Shown piece after piece: positions 13,861 through 22,220 of a stretch of DNA of 64,000 nt. The first letter of the stretch is position 1, and every line of letters starts with the position of its first letter. Made by a program: the position numbers and the translations under genes. The stretch is from the NCBI GenBank assembly GCA_018000455.1, contig JAGNJW010000003.1, forward strand, positions 1 through 64,000. Reading direction: 5' to 3'. Under the pieces are notes generated by a model. It had not been told where the DNA came from. It did not search any database and was given only the letters and a program-made list of their open reading frames with translations. Source of the DNA: Acidobacteriota bacterium. GTDB taxonomy: Bacteria; Acidobacteriota; Vicinamibacteria; Vicinamibacterales; UBA2999.

Positions 13861-16035
13861 ATGCGCCCCCACACGACCGTCGCGCTCCTGCTCCTGGCGT
13901 TGGCCGCCACTCTGGCGGCGCAGCCCTCACAGAGCGGCCTGACGCGGCTGCTCGAGGCGGAGCTGGCGCGGTTTCCCGCCCGCACGGGCGTCTATGTGAA
14001 GCATCTCGTAAGCGGCGAGGAAGCGGAGGTGCGCGGCGACCAGTCGTTCAGCAGCGCCAGCGTCATCAAGATCCCGATCCTCATCCGCGCCTTCCAACTC
14101 GCCGATGCGCGCACGCTCGACTTGAGCGAGCGCGTCGAGATTCGCCGCGAGCACTTCCGCGATGGCAGCGGTATCTTCCAGTATCACGACGCCGGATCGC
14201 GGCCGACCTACCGCGACTTGCTCACCGAGATGGTGATCACGAGCGACAACACGGCCACCGACGTGATGGTGCAGAGAATCGGCGGCGTCGAGGCGCTGAA
14301 CGCCTGGCTCACGTCCACCGGGTTCACTCGCACCAGGATGTTGAACCGCGGTCACGAGTACCGCCAGAAGCTCCTGACGCGCCTTGACCCCTCGTTTGCC
14401 ACGCTCACGCCGGAGGAGACGACCGGATTGCAGTACGCCTCGCAGGGCAGTCCGCTCTTCGACCTCTATACCGACCTCTTCACCGGACCGCGCTCTGCAT
14501 GGGTCGACCTCGTGCGCGATCCCGCCAACCGCCGCCGGCTGGCCGAGCTTCGCAATCGGCTCACGGTGGAGGACCGCAACTACTGGCTGGGCGACATGAC
14601 GCCGCGCGAGACGGGCCGGCTGCTCGAGGCGATCGAGCGCGGCACGCTCACGTCGCCGGCGAGCGCTGCCGCGATGAAGACAATCCTGAGCCGTCAGCAG
14701 GCCGGCAGCCGGCGTCTTCCGCACTTTCTCGACGTCCCGGTGGCGCACAAGACCGGCGATAGCGGCGTCATCGCCAATGACGTGGGCCTGGTGTCGGCGC
14801 GCTCTGGCACCGTGGTCATCTCGTTCTTCGTGAACGGCGTGACCGGGCCATACGGGGAGGCGGAAGACCGCATCGGCCGGATCGCCCGCCAGATCGTCGA
14901 CTACTTCGACGGCACGCCTTCGCCGGCGCCCCCCGCCGCGCCCCTCGCCCAGGCCGCGCTGCCGCACTACGACCGGGCGGTGCTGCTCGAAGCCACCGCC
15001 GAGACCTCGGCCAACATCAGCATCGGTGACGTGAACGGCGACGGCCACGCCGACATCGTGCTGGCCAAGGGGCGTCACTGGCCGCTGGTCGACCGGGTGC
15101 TGCTCGGCGACGGCCGCGGGAAGTTCCCTTCGGCCCACGACCTCGGCTCCGCCTCCGACCGCTCGTACTCGGGCCACCTCGTCGATCTCGACGGCGACGG
15201 CGATCTCGACGTCGTCATCAGCAACGACAAGCCCGATCCGAAGCTCGTCTACCTGAACGACGGCACGGGCCACTTCCAGCCCGGCTCGGCCTACGGTCAG
15301 GCGGCATGGTCGACCAGAAACGCCACCATCGCCGACGTCAACGCCGACGGCCGGCCCGACATCGTGGTCGCCAACCGATCGGGCGCCCGGCCTGGCGCCA
15401 ACTACATCTGTCTCAACCAGGGGCGTGGGCGCTTCGACCAGGCGTGCCAGCAGTTCTCGACCGAGTCGGCGACGACCATCACCGCCACCGACGTCAACGG
15501 CGACGGTCTCGTCGATCTCGTGGTGCCGCACCGCGACGGCGGACAGAGTCATGTCTACCTCAACGACGGAGCGGGCCGCTTCCCGGTCGCGACCCGGGTG
15601 CTGTTCGGACCGGCCACCGCGAACATCCGCATGTCGGTGGCCGCCGATCTGAACTTAGACGGCCTGAACGATCTGGTCACCATCGACGAGCAAACGGGCG
15701 TGGCGGCCTACTTCGGCGAGGCGGGCGGCCGTCTGTCGCCGGCCGTCTCGATCGCATCGGGTGACGAGTCGCCCTACGCGCTCACCATGGGCGATCTCGA
15801 CGGCAACGGCACGACGGACATCGTCGTCGGCTACGTCGAGGCGCGACCGGCCGTCTACTTCAACGACGGCTCGGGCCGCCACTTCACGCCGGTGGCCTTC
15901 GGCGATGCCAGCGGGACGGCGTATGGCTTCGCGATTGGCGACCTCGACGAGGACGGCCAGCTCGATATTGCCGTCGCCAGGTCGGAGGCGCCCAATGTCG
16001 TCTACTTCGGCGCCGCCGCCAGACGTCGGCGCTGA
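13861..16035 (+). CDS. Class A beta-lactamase-fold serine hydrolase fused to FG-GAP/VCBS beta-propeller
   Basis: ATG 13861 follows AGGAGGAAG and lies 5 bases after the upstream stop. The 724-residue protein has a signal peptide (1-20). Its penicillin-recognition domain carries SVIK (Ser67, Lys70), SDN (128-130) and KTG (near 297). The class A Glu166 motif ExxLN is not obvious, so deacylation of beta-lactams is doubtful. Residues about 380-724 hold seven repeats with calcium-type DxNGDG loops (DVNGDGHADI, DLDGDGDLDV, DVNADGRPDI, DVNGDGLVDL, DLNLDGLNDL, DLDGNGTTDI, DLDEDGQLDI), consistent with a seven-bladed propeller. Likely a secreted peptidase or esterase with a binding propeller; I would not call it a resistance gene. 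Confidence 0.88.
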   Translation: MRPHTTVALLLLALAATLAAQPSQSGLTRLLEAELARFPARTGVYVKHLVSGEEAEVRGDQSFSSASVIKIPILIRAFQLADARTLDLSERVEIRREHFRDGSGIFQYHDAGSRPTYRDLLTEMVITSDNTATDVMVQRIGGVEALNAWLTSTGFTRTRMLNRGHEYRQKLLTRLDPSFATLTPEETTGLQYASQGSPLFDLYTDLFTGPRSAWVDLVRDPANRRRLAELRNRLTVEDRNYWLGDMTPRETGRLLEAIERGTLTSPASAAAMKTILSRQQAGSRRLPHFLDVPVAHKTGDSGVIANDVGLVSARSGTVVISFFVNGVTGPYGEAEDRIGRIARQIVDYFDGTPSPAPPAAPLAQAALPHYDRAVLLEATAETSANISIGDVNGDGHADIVLAKGRHWPLVDRVLLGDGRGKFPSAHDLGSASDRSYSGHLVDLDGDGDLDVVISNDKPDPKLVYLNDGTGHFQPGSAYGQAAWSTRNATIADVNADGRPDIVVANRSGARPGANYICLNQGRGRFDQACQQFSTESATTITATDVNGDGLVDLVVPHRDGGQSHVYLNDGAGRFPVATRVLFGPATANIRMSVAADLNLDGLNDLVTIDEQTGVAAYFGEAGGRLSPAVSIASGDESPYALTMGDLDGNGTTDIVVGYVEARPAVYFNDGSGRHFTPVAFGDASGTAYGFAIGDLDEDGQLDIAVARSEAPNVVYFGAAARRRR

Positions 16036-16073
16036 CAGCACTCATCGTTTGACAGGTGACTGGAGGAGGCAAC

Positions 16074-16577
16074 ATGCATACGTCTATGAGATCGACCCGC
16101 CCGCTCGGGCCCATGCTCGCGGTGACCGCGGCCCTGCTGGTCGGGGGCGCCGGGTTCGCCGTGGGCCAGCAGACGCGCGGTCCCGCGCCGGCCAGGCGCG
16201 TAATTCAGCCAGCCAGCTACAAGCCGACGCCGTCGCCGCTCGTGCCGGGCATTCTCGTGGGCGACACGTTGTACCTCTCGGGCAGCACGGGCGGCGATCC
16301 CGTGTCGGGCCAGCTCGTGCCCGGCGGCCTGGCGCCCGAGATGAAGCAGATCATGACCAACGTCCAGATGGTGCTGACGGCCGCCGACATGTCGCTTGCC
16401 GACGTCGTCGCCGTCACGACCTACCTGGCCGACATGGCCGACTTCGCCACCTACAACGAGATCTACCGATCGTACTTTCCAAACGGCGCTTATCCCACCC
16501 GGTCCACGGTGGCTGTCAAGGAGCTGGCGCGCGGCGCCCGTCTCGAAGTCACGATGACGGCCGTACGCAGCAAGTAG
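16074..16577 (+). CDS. Exported RidA/YjgF-family protein
   Basis: The start is ATG 16074, after GGAGGA. A signal peptide (about 1-35) precedes a typical RidA domain of about 125 residues: GDTLYLSGSTGGDP, MTNVQMVLTAADMS, VTTYLADMADF, and the signature TRSTVAVKELARGARLEV with the Arg needed for imine/enamine binding. Cytosolic RidA hydrolyses reactive enamines from PLP enzymes. An exported copy must have another substrate, or the family fold only. It lies 38 bases after the hydrolase-propeller gene and 36 before the creatininase gene, so probably in one operon. Confidence 0.9.
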   Translation: MHTSMRSTRPLGPMLAVTAALLVGGAGFAVGQQTRGPAPARRVIQPASYKPTPSPLVPGILVGDTLYLSGSTGGDPVSGQLVPGGLAPEMKQIMTNVQMVLTAADMSLADVVAVTTYLADMADFATYNEIYRSYFPNGAYPTRSTVAVKELARGARLEVTMTAVRSK

Positions 16578-16613
16578 GCGCGCCCCGTTCCCTTCCGAAG
16601 ATTGGAGTCCGTC

Positions 16614-17549
16614 ATGGTGCGAGTTCGAGTGGTCGTGGCGATGGCGCTGTGGGTGGCGGTGGCCTCAACGTCGTTCGCGCAGGCGCCGACAGCGGCCAAC
16701 CCGCTGTGGCACGAGCAGAAGGTCAAGAACTACCTGCCGCACATGACCTGGCCGGACGTGCGCGACCTGCTCACGCGTACCGACATGGTGATTCTGCCGG
16801 TGGCTTCGCTCGAACAGCACGGCCTGCAAGGGCCGATCGGCACCGACTTCCTGAACGGACTCGAGCGCGCGAAGCTCATCGCCCAGCAGACTGACGTACT
16901 GGTGGCGCCCATCCTCTTCCCCGGCAACTCGCCTTATCACTCGGCCTTTCCCGGCACGATCTCCCTGCCGGTGGAGACGATCCAGCTCGTCTACTTCCAG
17001 GCGGCGCAGAGTCTCCTGGCTCAGGGCTTCAAGCGCTTCCTCATCCTGAACAGCCACGCCGGCAACGCGGCCACGTCGCGCTACATCGCCGATCGCATCA
17101 ACCACGAGACCGCCGGCATCGCCGTGGAGCTCGACGAGGCCGCCGCGCCGTTCCTGACCCGCTCGACCCCGGCGGGGCCGCGGGCGTTCGACCGTCACGG
17201 GGGCGTCAGCGAGACATCGCGATCGCTCTATCTGACGCCGACCCTGGTCGACATGAGCGTGGCCCGCACCGCGCCGCTGACGCTGCGTCCGCACCTCGAG
17301 AAGATGCTGCCCGAGGTCGTGGCCGGTGACGCGACCGCGACCCGCGTCTTCCTCGCCGAAGCGCTCAAGGATGAGTCCACCGGGAAAGGTACGTCCACCA
17401 GGGAGATGACCGAGACGGGCGTGTGGAGCGCACTCGACGTCAAGGCGGCCACTGCCGAGCGCGGGCGCGCCGAGACCGAGGCGTCGGTCGCGGCCGCCGT
17501 GGCGTTCATCGAGCGGTGGAAGGAACTGAGGCCGCTCGGGACCAAGTGA
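16614..17549 (+). CDS. Exported creatininase-family amidohydrolase
   Basis: The 311-residue protein starts at ATG 16614, with GGAG 8 bases upstream. Residues 1-23 are a signal peptide (VVVAMALWVAVASTSFAQ). The creatininase fold is shown by VILPVASLEQHGLQGPIGTDF (metal-binding Glu, His and Asp), GNSPYHSAFPGTISL, LNSHAGNAATSRY and the later RHGGVSETS (Glu ligand). Family members hydrolyse cyclic amides such as creatinine or act in cofactor biosynthesis. An exported version probably acts on an environmental amide. It clusters with the RidA and beta-lactamase-fold genes, all exported. Confidence 0.88.
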   Translation: MVRVRVVVAMALWVAVASTSFAQAPTAANPLWHEQKVKNYLPHMTWPDVRDLLTRTDMVILPVASLEQHGLQGPIGTDFLNGLERAKLIAQQTDVLVAPILFPGNSPYHSAFPGTISLPVETIQLVYFQAAQSLLAQGFKRFLILNSHAGNAATSRYIADRINHETAGIAVELDEAAAPFLTRSTPAGPRAFDRHGGVSETSRSLYLTPTLVDMSVARTAPLTLRPHLEKMLPEVVAGDATATRVFLAEALKDESTGKGTSTREMTETGVWSALDVKAATAERGRAETEASVAAAVAFIERWKELRPLGTK

Positions 17550-17628
17550 ACGCGGCGGTGGTGCGGTATGCTCCCGGTCTGTCGCTGCTCCACGCCCAGT
17601 CCGGCCCGCTCCATCGGAGGCTCGTTCC

Positions 17629-19002
17629 ATGACACGTACTCCAGCCGCGCTCTTGCTTCTGCTGCCGTTTGCCGCCCTTGGCGGATGTGCCGGCGGTGGG
17701 TCCGGCGCGGCGCCACCCCACGCCTACGAGTTGGGAACCATCGGCGGGTTCGCTGAACTCGTCCACTCGGGCGTGAAGACGCTCGCGCTGAGCGAGGTGC
17801 TGGCACCGGCCGAGATGGACGCCATGCTGCCCGAGGCCGAAAAGGTGGTGGCCCGCAACAACGTCAAGCTCTACCGCGAGAACAGCCTGCTCGTGACCGA
17901 CCTGTTTCCCGCCGACGTGGCCAGCGACAAGGACGTGCTGCTCATCTACCAGGGCACGACCCTCGACGACTACCTCGCGCTCAAGGCCGATGCTCAGGCT
18001 CTCGAAACGGCCGGGCAGTACGCTGGCAAGGCGCGCCAGGACGTCGCGCGCCGTTTCGGGCGTCTGTTGAGCTATCCCGCCTGGCGAATCAACGAGCTGC
18101 TGGCCGAGCAAACGTCGTTCCGCACCATGCGAGACTTCGGCGTGCGGGCCAGCAACGTGTTCCTCTACTACCGCGATCTCGATCGCGCCACCGCGTTCTA
18201 CCGCGACACGCTCGGCCTCGAAGTGGTGGCCGACTACGACATGGCACGCATCTTCCGTGTGGCTGAAGAGTCGTACCTGATTCTCGTCGACGCCACCAAG
18301 GGCATGCACTCGGCCGATGAACCGAAGTCGGTGGCGCTGGCGCTTCTGACCGACCAGCTCGAGGAGTGGGCGGCCTACCTGGCGTCGAAGGGCCTGGCCC
18401 CGGGTCGCCCGTTCGCCAAGCGGCCCGGCAGCGCGCACGACGGCTTCGTCATCAAGGACCCCGAGGGCTATCTGCTCGAGTTCGAGTGGTTCAACCAGCA
18501 TCCCGAGAACGAGCGCTTCGTGCCGCTGCTCAACACCAATCGCAACGTGCGCGCACCGACGAGTACGCTGCCGGACGGCCTGGGCTTCAAGGCCACCATC
18601 ACCTGGCTCTACTACCAGGACCTGCCGTCGATGCAGACCTTCTACGAGGAGGTGCTCGGCCTCAAGCAGGTGGTCGATCAGGGCTGGGCCAAGATCTACC
18701 AGGGATCGAAGACCGGTCACGTCGGGCTGGTGGACGAGCGCCGCGGCATGAACAAGTGGAGCGAGAAGAAGGCGGTCAACGTCTCGTTCCTCATCGACGA
18801 CATCGATGGCTGGTTCAAGGCGGTGCAGGACGGGGCGCTCTTCCCGCTGCGCGGCACGGCCGTGTCGGATGATGAGGCGGGCCGCTATCGGGCCTTCGTC
18901 GGCTACGACCCCCAGGGCTACTACATGGAGTTCGACCTGTTCAAGACGCACCCGAAGAACACCGCGCTCATGCCGTATCTCGCAGCGCCGGCGGCGAAGT
19001 AG
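17629..19002 (+). CDS. Lipoprotein with two VOC (glyoxalase/dioxygenase) domains
   Basis: The 457-residue protein begins with a lipoprotein signal whose lipobox LGGC puts Cys20 at the mature end. Residues 30-165 are of unknown fold. VOC domain 1 covers about 172-305 (VFLYYRDLDRATAFYRDTLGLE ... GYLLEFEWF). VOC domain 2 covers about 315-450 (WLYYQDLPSMQTFYEEVLGLKQV ... GYYMEFDLF). In each the final Glu (LLEFE, YMEFD) is the usual metal ligand. It should be a membrane-anchored periplasmic metalloenzyme or binding protein; the substrate is unknown. A TATGCT -10-like element lies at 17577-17582. Confidence 0.85.
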   Translation: MTRTPAALLLLLPFAALGGCAGGGSGAAPPHAYELGTIGGFAELVHSGVKTLALSEVLAPAEMDAMLPEAEKVVARNNVKLYRENSLLVTDLFPADVASDKDVLLIYQGTTLDDYLALKADAQALETAGQYAGKARQDVARRFGRLLSYPAWRINELLAEQTSFRTMRDFGVRASNVFLYYRDLDRATAFYRDTLGLEVVADYDMARIFRVAEESYLILVDATKGMHSADEPKSVALALLTDQLEEWAAYLASKGLAPGRPFAKRPGSAHDGFVIKDPEGYLLEFEWFNQHPENERFVPLLNTNRNVRAPTSTLPDGLGFKATITWLYYQDLPSMQTFYEEVLGLKQVVDQGWAKIYQGSKTGHVGLVDERRGMNKWSEKKAVNVSFLIDDIDGWFKAVQDGALFPLRGTAVSDDEAGRYRAFVGYDPQGYYMEFDLFKTHPKNTALMPYLAAPAAK

Positions 19003-19009
19003 CGATCCG

Positions 19010-19035
19010 CTAGTGTCCTGGTTCCAGGACACTAG
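19010..19035. terminator. Perfect 12-bp inverted repeat between convergent genes
   Basis: CTAGTGTCCTGG (19010-19021) and CCAGGACACTAG (19024-19035) are exact inverted copies separated by TT. It sits 7 bases after the VOC lipoprotein stop and before the end of the convergent NTF2-like gene, so it could terminate both. No T-run follows. It could also be a dispersed palindrome, since no second copy was noticed in this window. Confidence 0.55.
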
Positions 19036-19046
19036 GCCCACGCCAT

Positions 19047-19359
19047 CTATCGGAGGCTGTGGCCGTCGTTCCAGCTCTTCGTCATGTGGCCGATCTTGTC
19101 GCCGGTGAAGTCCATGACGCAGACATGGTCGGCCTCGACCGGTTGCCGGCACCGGGCCGTCGACGGTGTGGGTGCCGCGGAACAGGCCCTTCATCCAGTC
19201 GGTGTACGCCTCGAGCGCCGTCACGCCCGCGAGGGCGTCCGCCTGGGCCGAAAAGGTGGCGCCGTCCTGGCAGTGCCGCGCGCAGCCCGCCCATCCCTTG
19301 CCGGTTTCGCAGGCGTCTAAGAACTGCGCGGCCGTGTCCTTGAGTGCAGCCATGTCCAT
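19047..19359 (-). pseudogene. NTF2/SnoaL-like protein, frameshifted
   Basis: On the minus strand, ATG 19357-19359 follows AGGGGGG and encodes MDMAALKDTAAQFLDACETG through WMKGLFRGTHTVDGPVPAT. After about position 19141 the family continues in another frame: VEADHVCVMDFTGDKIGHMTKSWNDGHSLR, then TAG 19047-19049. Together they make a complete NTF2-like polypeptide of about 104 residues, the usual length. One short indel between PVPAT and VEADH breaks it. Such proteins are often small isomerases or limonene-epoxide-hydrolase relatives. A sequencing error is a real alternative, because the rest of the frame is intact. Confidence 0.75.
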
Positions 19360-19396
19360 CCCCCCTGATAGGCACTGGCCGCGCGCGCCGTAGGGA

Positions 19397-20575
19397 CTAG
19401 TTGAGCAGCGGGCGCTCCGCCGAGAGCGCCGCCAGCACGGCGTCGACGTCGGCGGCGTTGTTGTAGGCATGGAACGACACCCGCAGCCCCGTGCCGCGGG
19501 CCGAGGCGATGATGCCCCGGGCGGCCAGCCTTTGCACGAGCGCCTGTGGATCCCTGGCCCGAAGCACGACCAGCGGTCCTCGGCGCGAGGCGTCAAGAGG
19601 CGTCAAGACGTCCAGCCCGAGATCGACCGCGCCGCTGACCATGCGCTCGACCACGTGTGAGATCTGCAGGCCCGCGCGCTCGGTGCCCAAGCGTTGCAGC
19701 AGCGCCAGGCCGGCCCTCGCGCCGTAGATCGTCGGCACGGCCGGCGATCCGGTTTCAAAGCGGCGGGCGGTGGGTGCCCAGTCGAGCGGGGTGAGCGTGA
19801 ACGCGAACGGATCGGCCCGCCCGAACCAGCCGGTCACGAGCGGTTCGAGTTGCTCGATGAGCGACCGGCGGACGTAGAGCAGCGCGATCCCGGGCGGCCC
19901 CAGCAAGTACTTGAGCGTGCCCGTCACCAGGATGTCGACGCCGAGCGCGCCGACGTCGAGAGGTGCCGTACCGGTGTGCTGGTAGTCGTCGAGCATCACG
20001 AGCGCGCCGGCCTCGTGCGTGCGTGCGACCAGCCGCGGGATGTCGAGCCGGTAGCCGTTCCTGAAGCACACGTGCGCCACCGGCACGATGCACGTCTGGT
20101 CGCCCATGTGCGGCTCGAAGGCCTCGATCGGCGGTTGCGCGTCTTCGTGGCTGCCCGCCCACACGATCTCGGCGCCGCGCCGCGCCTGCGCCTGCCAGAG
20201 ATGCGCCATGGTGGGGAACTCGGCGCCGCTCAACACCACCTGGCGACGGGCCCCGTCGAAGGGCAGCGCCGTGGCGATGGCCGCCGCGGCGGTCGTGGCG
20301 TTGGGCATGATCGCGATCTCGTCGGCATCGGCGCCAATAGTGGCGGCAAACGCGGTCCGCAGGCGTTCGAGTTCGCCCACCCACTGGTCCCACGGTGAGC
20401 CGCCGGTGTGCCACGACTCGGTGAACGCGCCGAGCGCATCGTCGACGTCGGTCGAGAGGGCGCCCTGCGAGCAGCTGTTCACGTAGATGCGGCGGCCAAG
20501 GATGGGGAAGCGAGACCGGAAGTCGTCGAGCGTCGTGGAAGCCACGCGTGTGTATCCCCTACCGGCTCCGCGCAT
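19397..20575 (-). CDS. Class V aminotransferase-family PLP enzyme
   Basis: The 392-residue protein shows the class V fold: an N-terminal INSCSQG-like entry (YVNSCSQGALS), a cofactor region with MPNATTAAAAIA, the Asp/His pair VMLDDYQHTG and the PLP lysine in TGTLKYLLGPPG. Relatives include cysteine desulfurases, kynureninases and isopenicillin-N-epimerase-like enzymes, and the sequence does not decide between them. A GTG at 20545 with AGGGGA about 10 bases upstream may be the true start, giving a product 10 residues shorter. It is divergent from the amino-acid permease gene, which hints at amino-acid or amine metabolism. Confidence 0.85.
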   Translation of the reverse strand: MRGAGRGYTRVASTTLDDFRSRFPILGRRIYVNSCSQGALSTDVDDALGAFTESWHTGGSPWDQWVGELERLRTAFAATIGADADEIAIMPNATTAAAAIATALPFDGARRQVVLSGAEFPTMAHLWQAQARRGAEIVWAGSHEDAQPPIEAFEPHMGDQTCIVPVAHVCFRNGYRLDIPRLVARTHEAGALVMLDDYQHTGTAPLDVGALGVDILVTGTLKYLLGPPGIALLYVRRSLIEQLEPLVTGWFGRADPFAFTLTPLDWAPTARRFETGSPAVPTIYGARAGLALLQRLGTERAGLQISHVVERMVSGAVDLGLDVLTPLDASRRGPLVVLRARDPQALVQRLAARGIIASARGTGLRVSFHAYNNAADVDAVLAALSAERPLLN

Positions 20576-20592
20576 GTCAAGCAGGCGCGAGG

Positions 20593-20598
20593 TACACT
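20593..20598 (+). promoter_or_regulatory. -10-like hexamer before the permease gene
   Basis: TACACT ends 9 bases before ATG 20608, with no Shine-Dalgarno sequence between. This suggests a transcript with a leader of only a few bases. Confidence 0.35.
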
Positions 20599-20607
20599 CG
20601 CGCCGGC

Positions 20608-21966
20608 ATGACGACCCAGGCGCCTTCCGACATTCCCAACGAAGACGGTCTCGCGCGTCAGTTGTCGGCCACCCAGCAGGCCACGATGGCGCTCGGGGGC
20701 GCCATTGGCACCGGCCTCTTCCTGGCCAGCGGGCTCTCCGTGAACGTCGCCGGGCCGGCTATCCTGCTGTCGTATCTCATCGTGGCCGGCGTGTCGCTTC
20801 TGCTCACGCGTGCCCTCACCGATATGGCTGTGGCGCACCCGACGGCAGGTGCCTTCGGCGTCTACGCCGGGATCTACGTGTCGCCGTTTGCCGGCTATGC
20901 GGTGCGCGTCAGCTACTGGTTGATGCAGGTCATCGCCACCGGCGGACAGCTCGTGGCCTCGTCGATCTACATGGCCTACTGGTTTCCGGAAGTGACCGGC
21001 GCCGTGTGGGTGCTGGCATTCGCGGTGGCGCTGCTCTATCTGAACTCACGTGCCGTCGGGCGGCTCGGCACGATCGAGTACTGGCTCGTGATGATCAAGG
21101 TCGTGGCCGTGCTGGTCTTCATCGTGCTGGCGGTGCTGGTGCTCGCCGGCGCCACCGGCGCGCCGGCCGTCGGGCTGCAGCACCTGACCGCCCACGGCGG
21201 CTTCATGCCCTTCGGTCTCTCGGGCGTGTGGCTCGGGTGCTGCTTCGTCATCTACTCCTTCATCGGCGTCGAGATCGTGGCCGTGACCTCCGGCGAAGCC
21301 TCGGATCCAGCGCGCACCATTCCCGTGGCGATGCGCCGCATGGTGTTCGGGTTGTCGGCCATCTACGTCGTGACGATCACGCTGCTCGTGGCGCTCACGC
21401 CGTGGAACCAACTCGGCGTCGGCGAGAGTCCCTTCGTAAGGGTGCTCGGCGGCCTGGGTATTCCGGGCGCTGCCGGCCTCATGAACTTCGTCGTGCTGAG
21501 CGCGGCGCTGTCGAGCTCGAACGCCAATCTCTACCTCATCGCCCGCACGCTGTTCTCGCTTGCCCGTGCCGGCTTCGCGCCGCCTGGTCTCGGCGCCGTG
21601 TCCGGGGCCGCCGCGCCCGTGAACGCGCTGCTCGTCTCGAGCTTGGGCCTGGGGGCGGCGGTGCTCGTGCGTGCACTCTGGCCCGACTCGGCCTACGTGT
21701 GGTTCTTCGGGGTGGCGCTCTTCGGCGCCCTCTTCGTGTGGTTGATGATCTTCGTCACGCACATCGCCTTCTGCCGCGTCCGCCGCCGGCGCGGCGAGAG
21801 CACATCCGCGCCGGTGGCCTCGTGGTTGGGCGCCGCGGCGATTGCGGCCGTGCTGCTCTCCACGTGGTGGGTGCCGGGGCTCGAGTCGACGCTCGTGGCG
21901 GGCGGGCCGTGGCTGGCCCTGCTCGGCCTCGGCTACCGGCTATCCGGGCGAAGGGCCACAGCGTAG
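20608..21966 (+). CDS. APC-family amino acid permease
   Basis: The 452-residue integral membrane protein has twelve predicted helices. The first contains the APC signature ALGGAIGTGLFLASG, and GVEIVAVTSGEASDPARTIP is the classical helix 6-7 motif of amino-acid permeases (AAT/LAT type). It should import an amino acid by proton symport across the inner membrane. Length and motif order are normal for the family. The specificity is not readable. A short-leader promoter lies upstream. Confidence 0.92.
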   Translation: MTTQAPSDIPNEDGLARQLSATQQATMALGGAIGTGLFLASGLSVNVAGPAILLSYLIVAGVSLLLTRALTDMAVAHPTAGAFGVYAGIYVSPFAGYAVRVSYWLMQVIATGGQLVASSIYMAYWFPEVTGAVWVLAFAVALLYLNSRAVGRLGTIEYWLVMIKVVAVLVFIVLAVLVLAGATGAPAVGLQHLTAHGGFMPFGLSGVWLGCCFVIYSFIGVEIVAVTSGEASDPARTIPVAMRRMVFGLSAIYVVTITLLVALTPWNQLGVGESPFVRVLGGLGIPGAAGLMNFVVLSAALSSSNANLYLIARTLFSLARAGFAPPGLGAVSGAAAPVNALLVSSLGLGAAVLVRALWPDSAYVWFFGVALFGALFVWLMIFVTHIAFCRVRRRRGESTSAPVASWLGAAAIAAVLLSTWWVPGLESTLVAGGPWLALLGLGYRLSGRRATA

Positions 21967-22220
21967 TCTTCCCGCGCGCGCCGTCGGCGGCTTGTCCAGC
22001 CGGAAGTCCTCGGGCGGACAGGATTTGTTCCCCGGGTCAGGCCCCCTCCTGACACGGCCTGTCGCCGCTTGCTCGCTCACCTCACGCCGATGGCCTGGAT
22101 TCGGTACGGTTCGTTGGCATCGTCGTTGCTGAGACCGGTGCAGGAGCAGGGTCGGGGAGAGAAGGCTGCGGCGGCGTCTGTCCGTCCCCAGTCGGTCTCT
22201 CCTCGCCCGCTCCGGCCAAC
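21967..22220. other. Intergenic region between convergent permease and cyanophycinase genes
   Basis: The 254 bases contain no convincing gene. A small hairpin (GTCAGG 22036-22041 with CCTGAC 22048-22053, loop of six) could help end the permease transcript. A 10-base inverted pair with one mismatch lies at 22153-22162 and 22196-22205. Confidence 0.4.

Noticed and set aside
13861-14930. Beta-lactam resistance gene
   Set aside because: The fold motifs are present, but the class A general base is not evident and a propeller follows. A resistance call is unsupported.
17506-19596. A 696-codon open frame antisense to the VOC lipoprotein
   Set aside because: Composition is His/Arg-rich without domains. 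Its one meaningful part is the NTF2-like segment, which I annotate separately.
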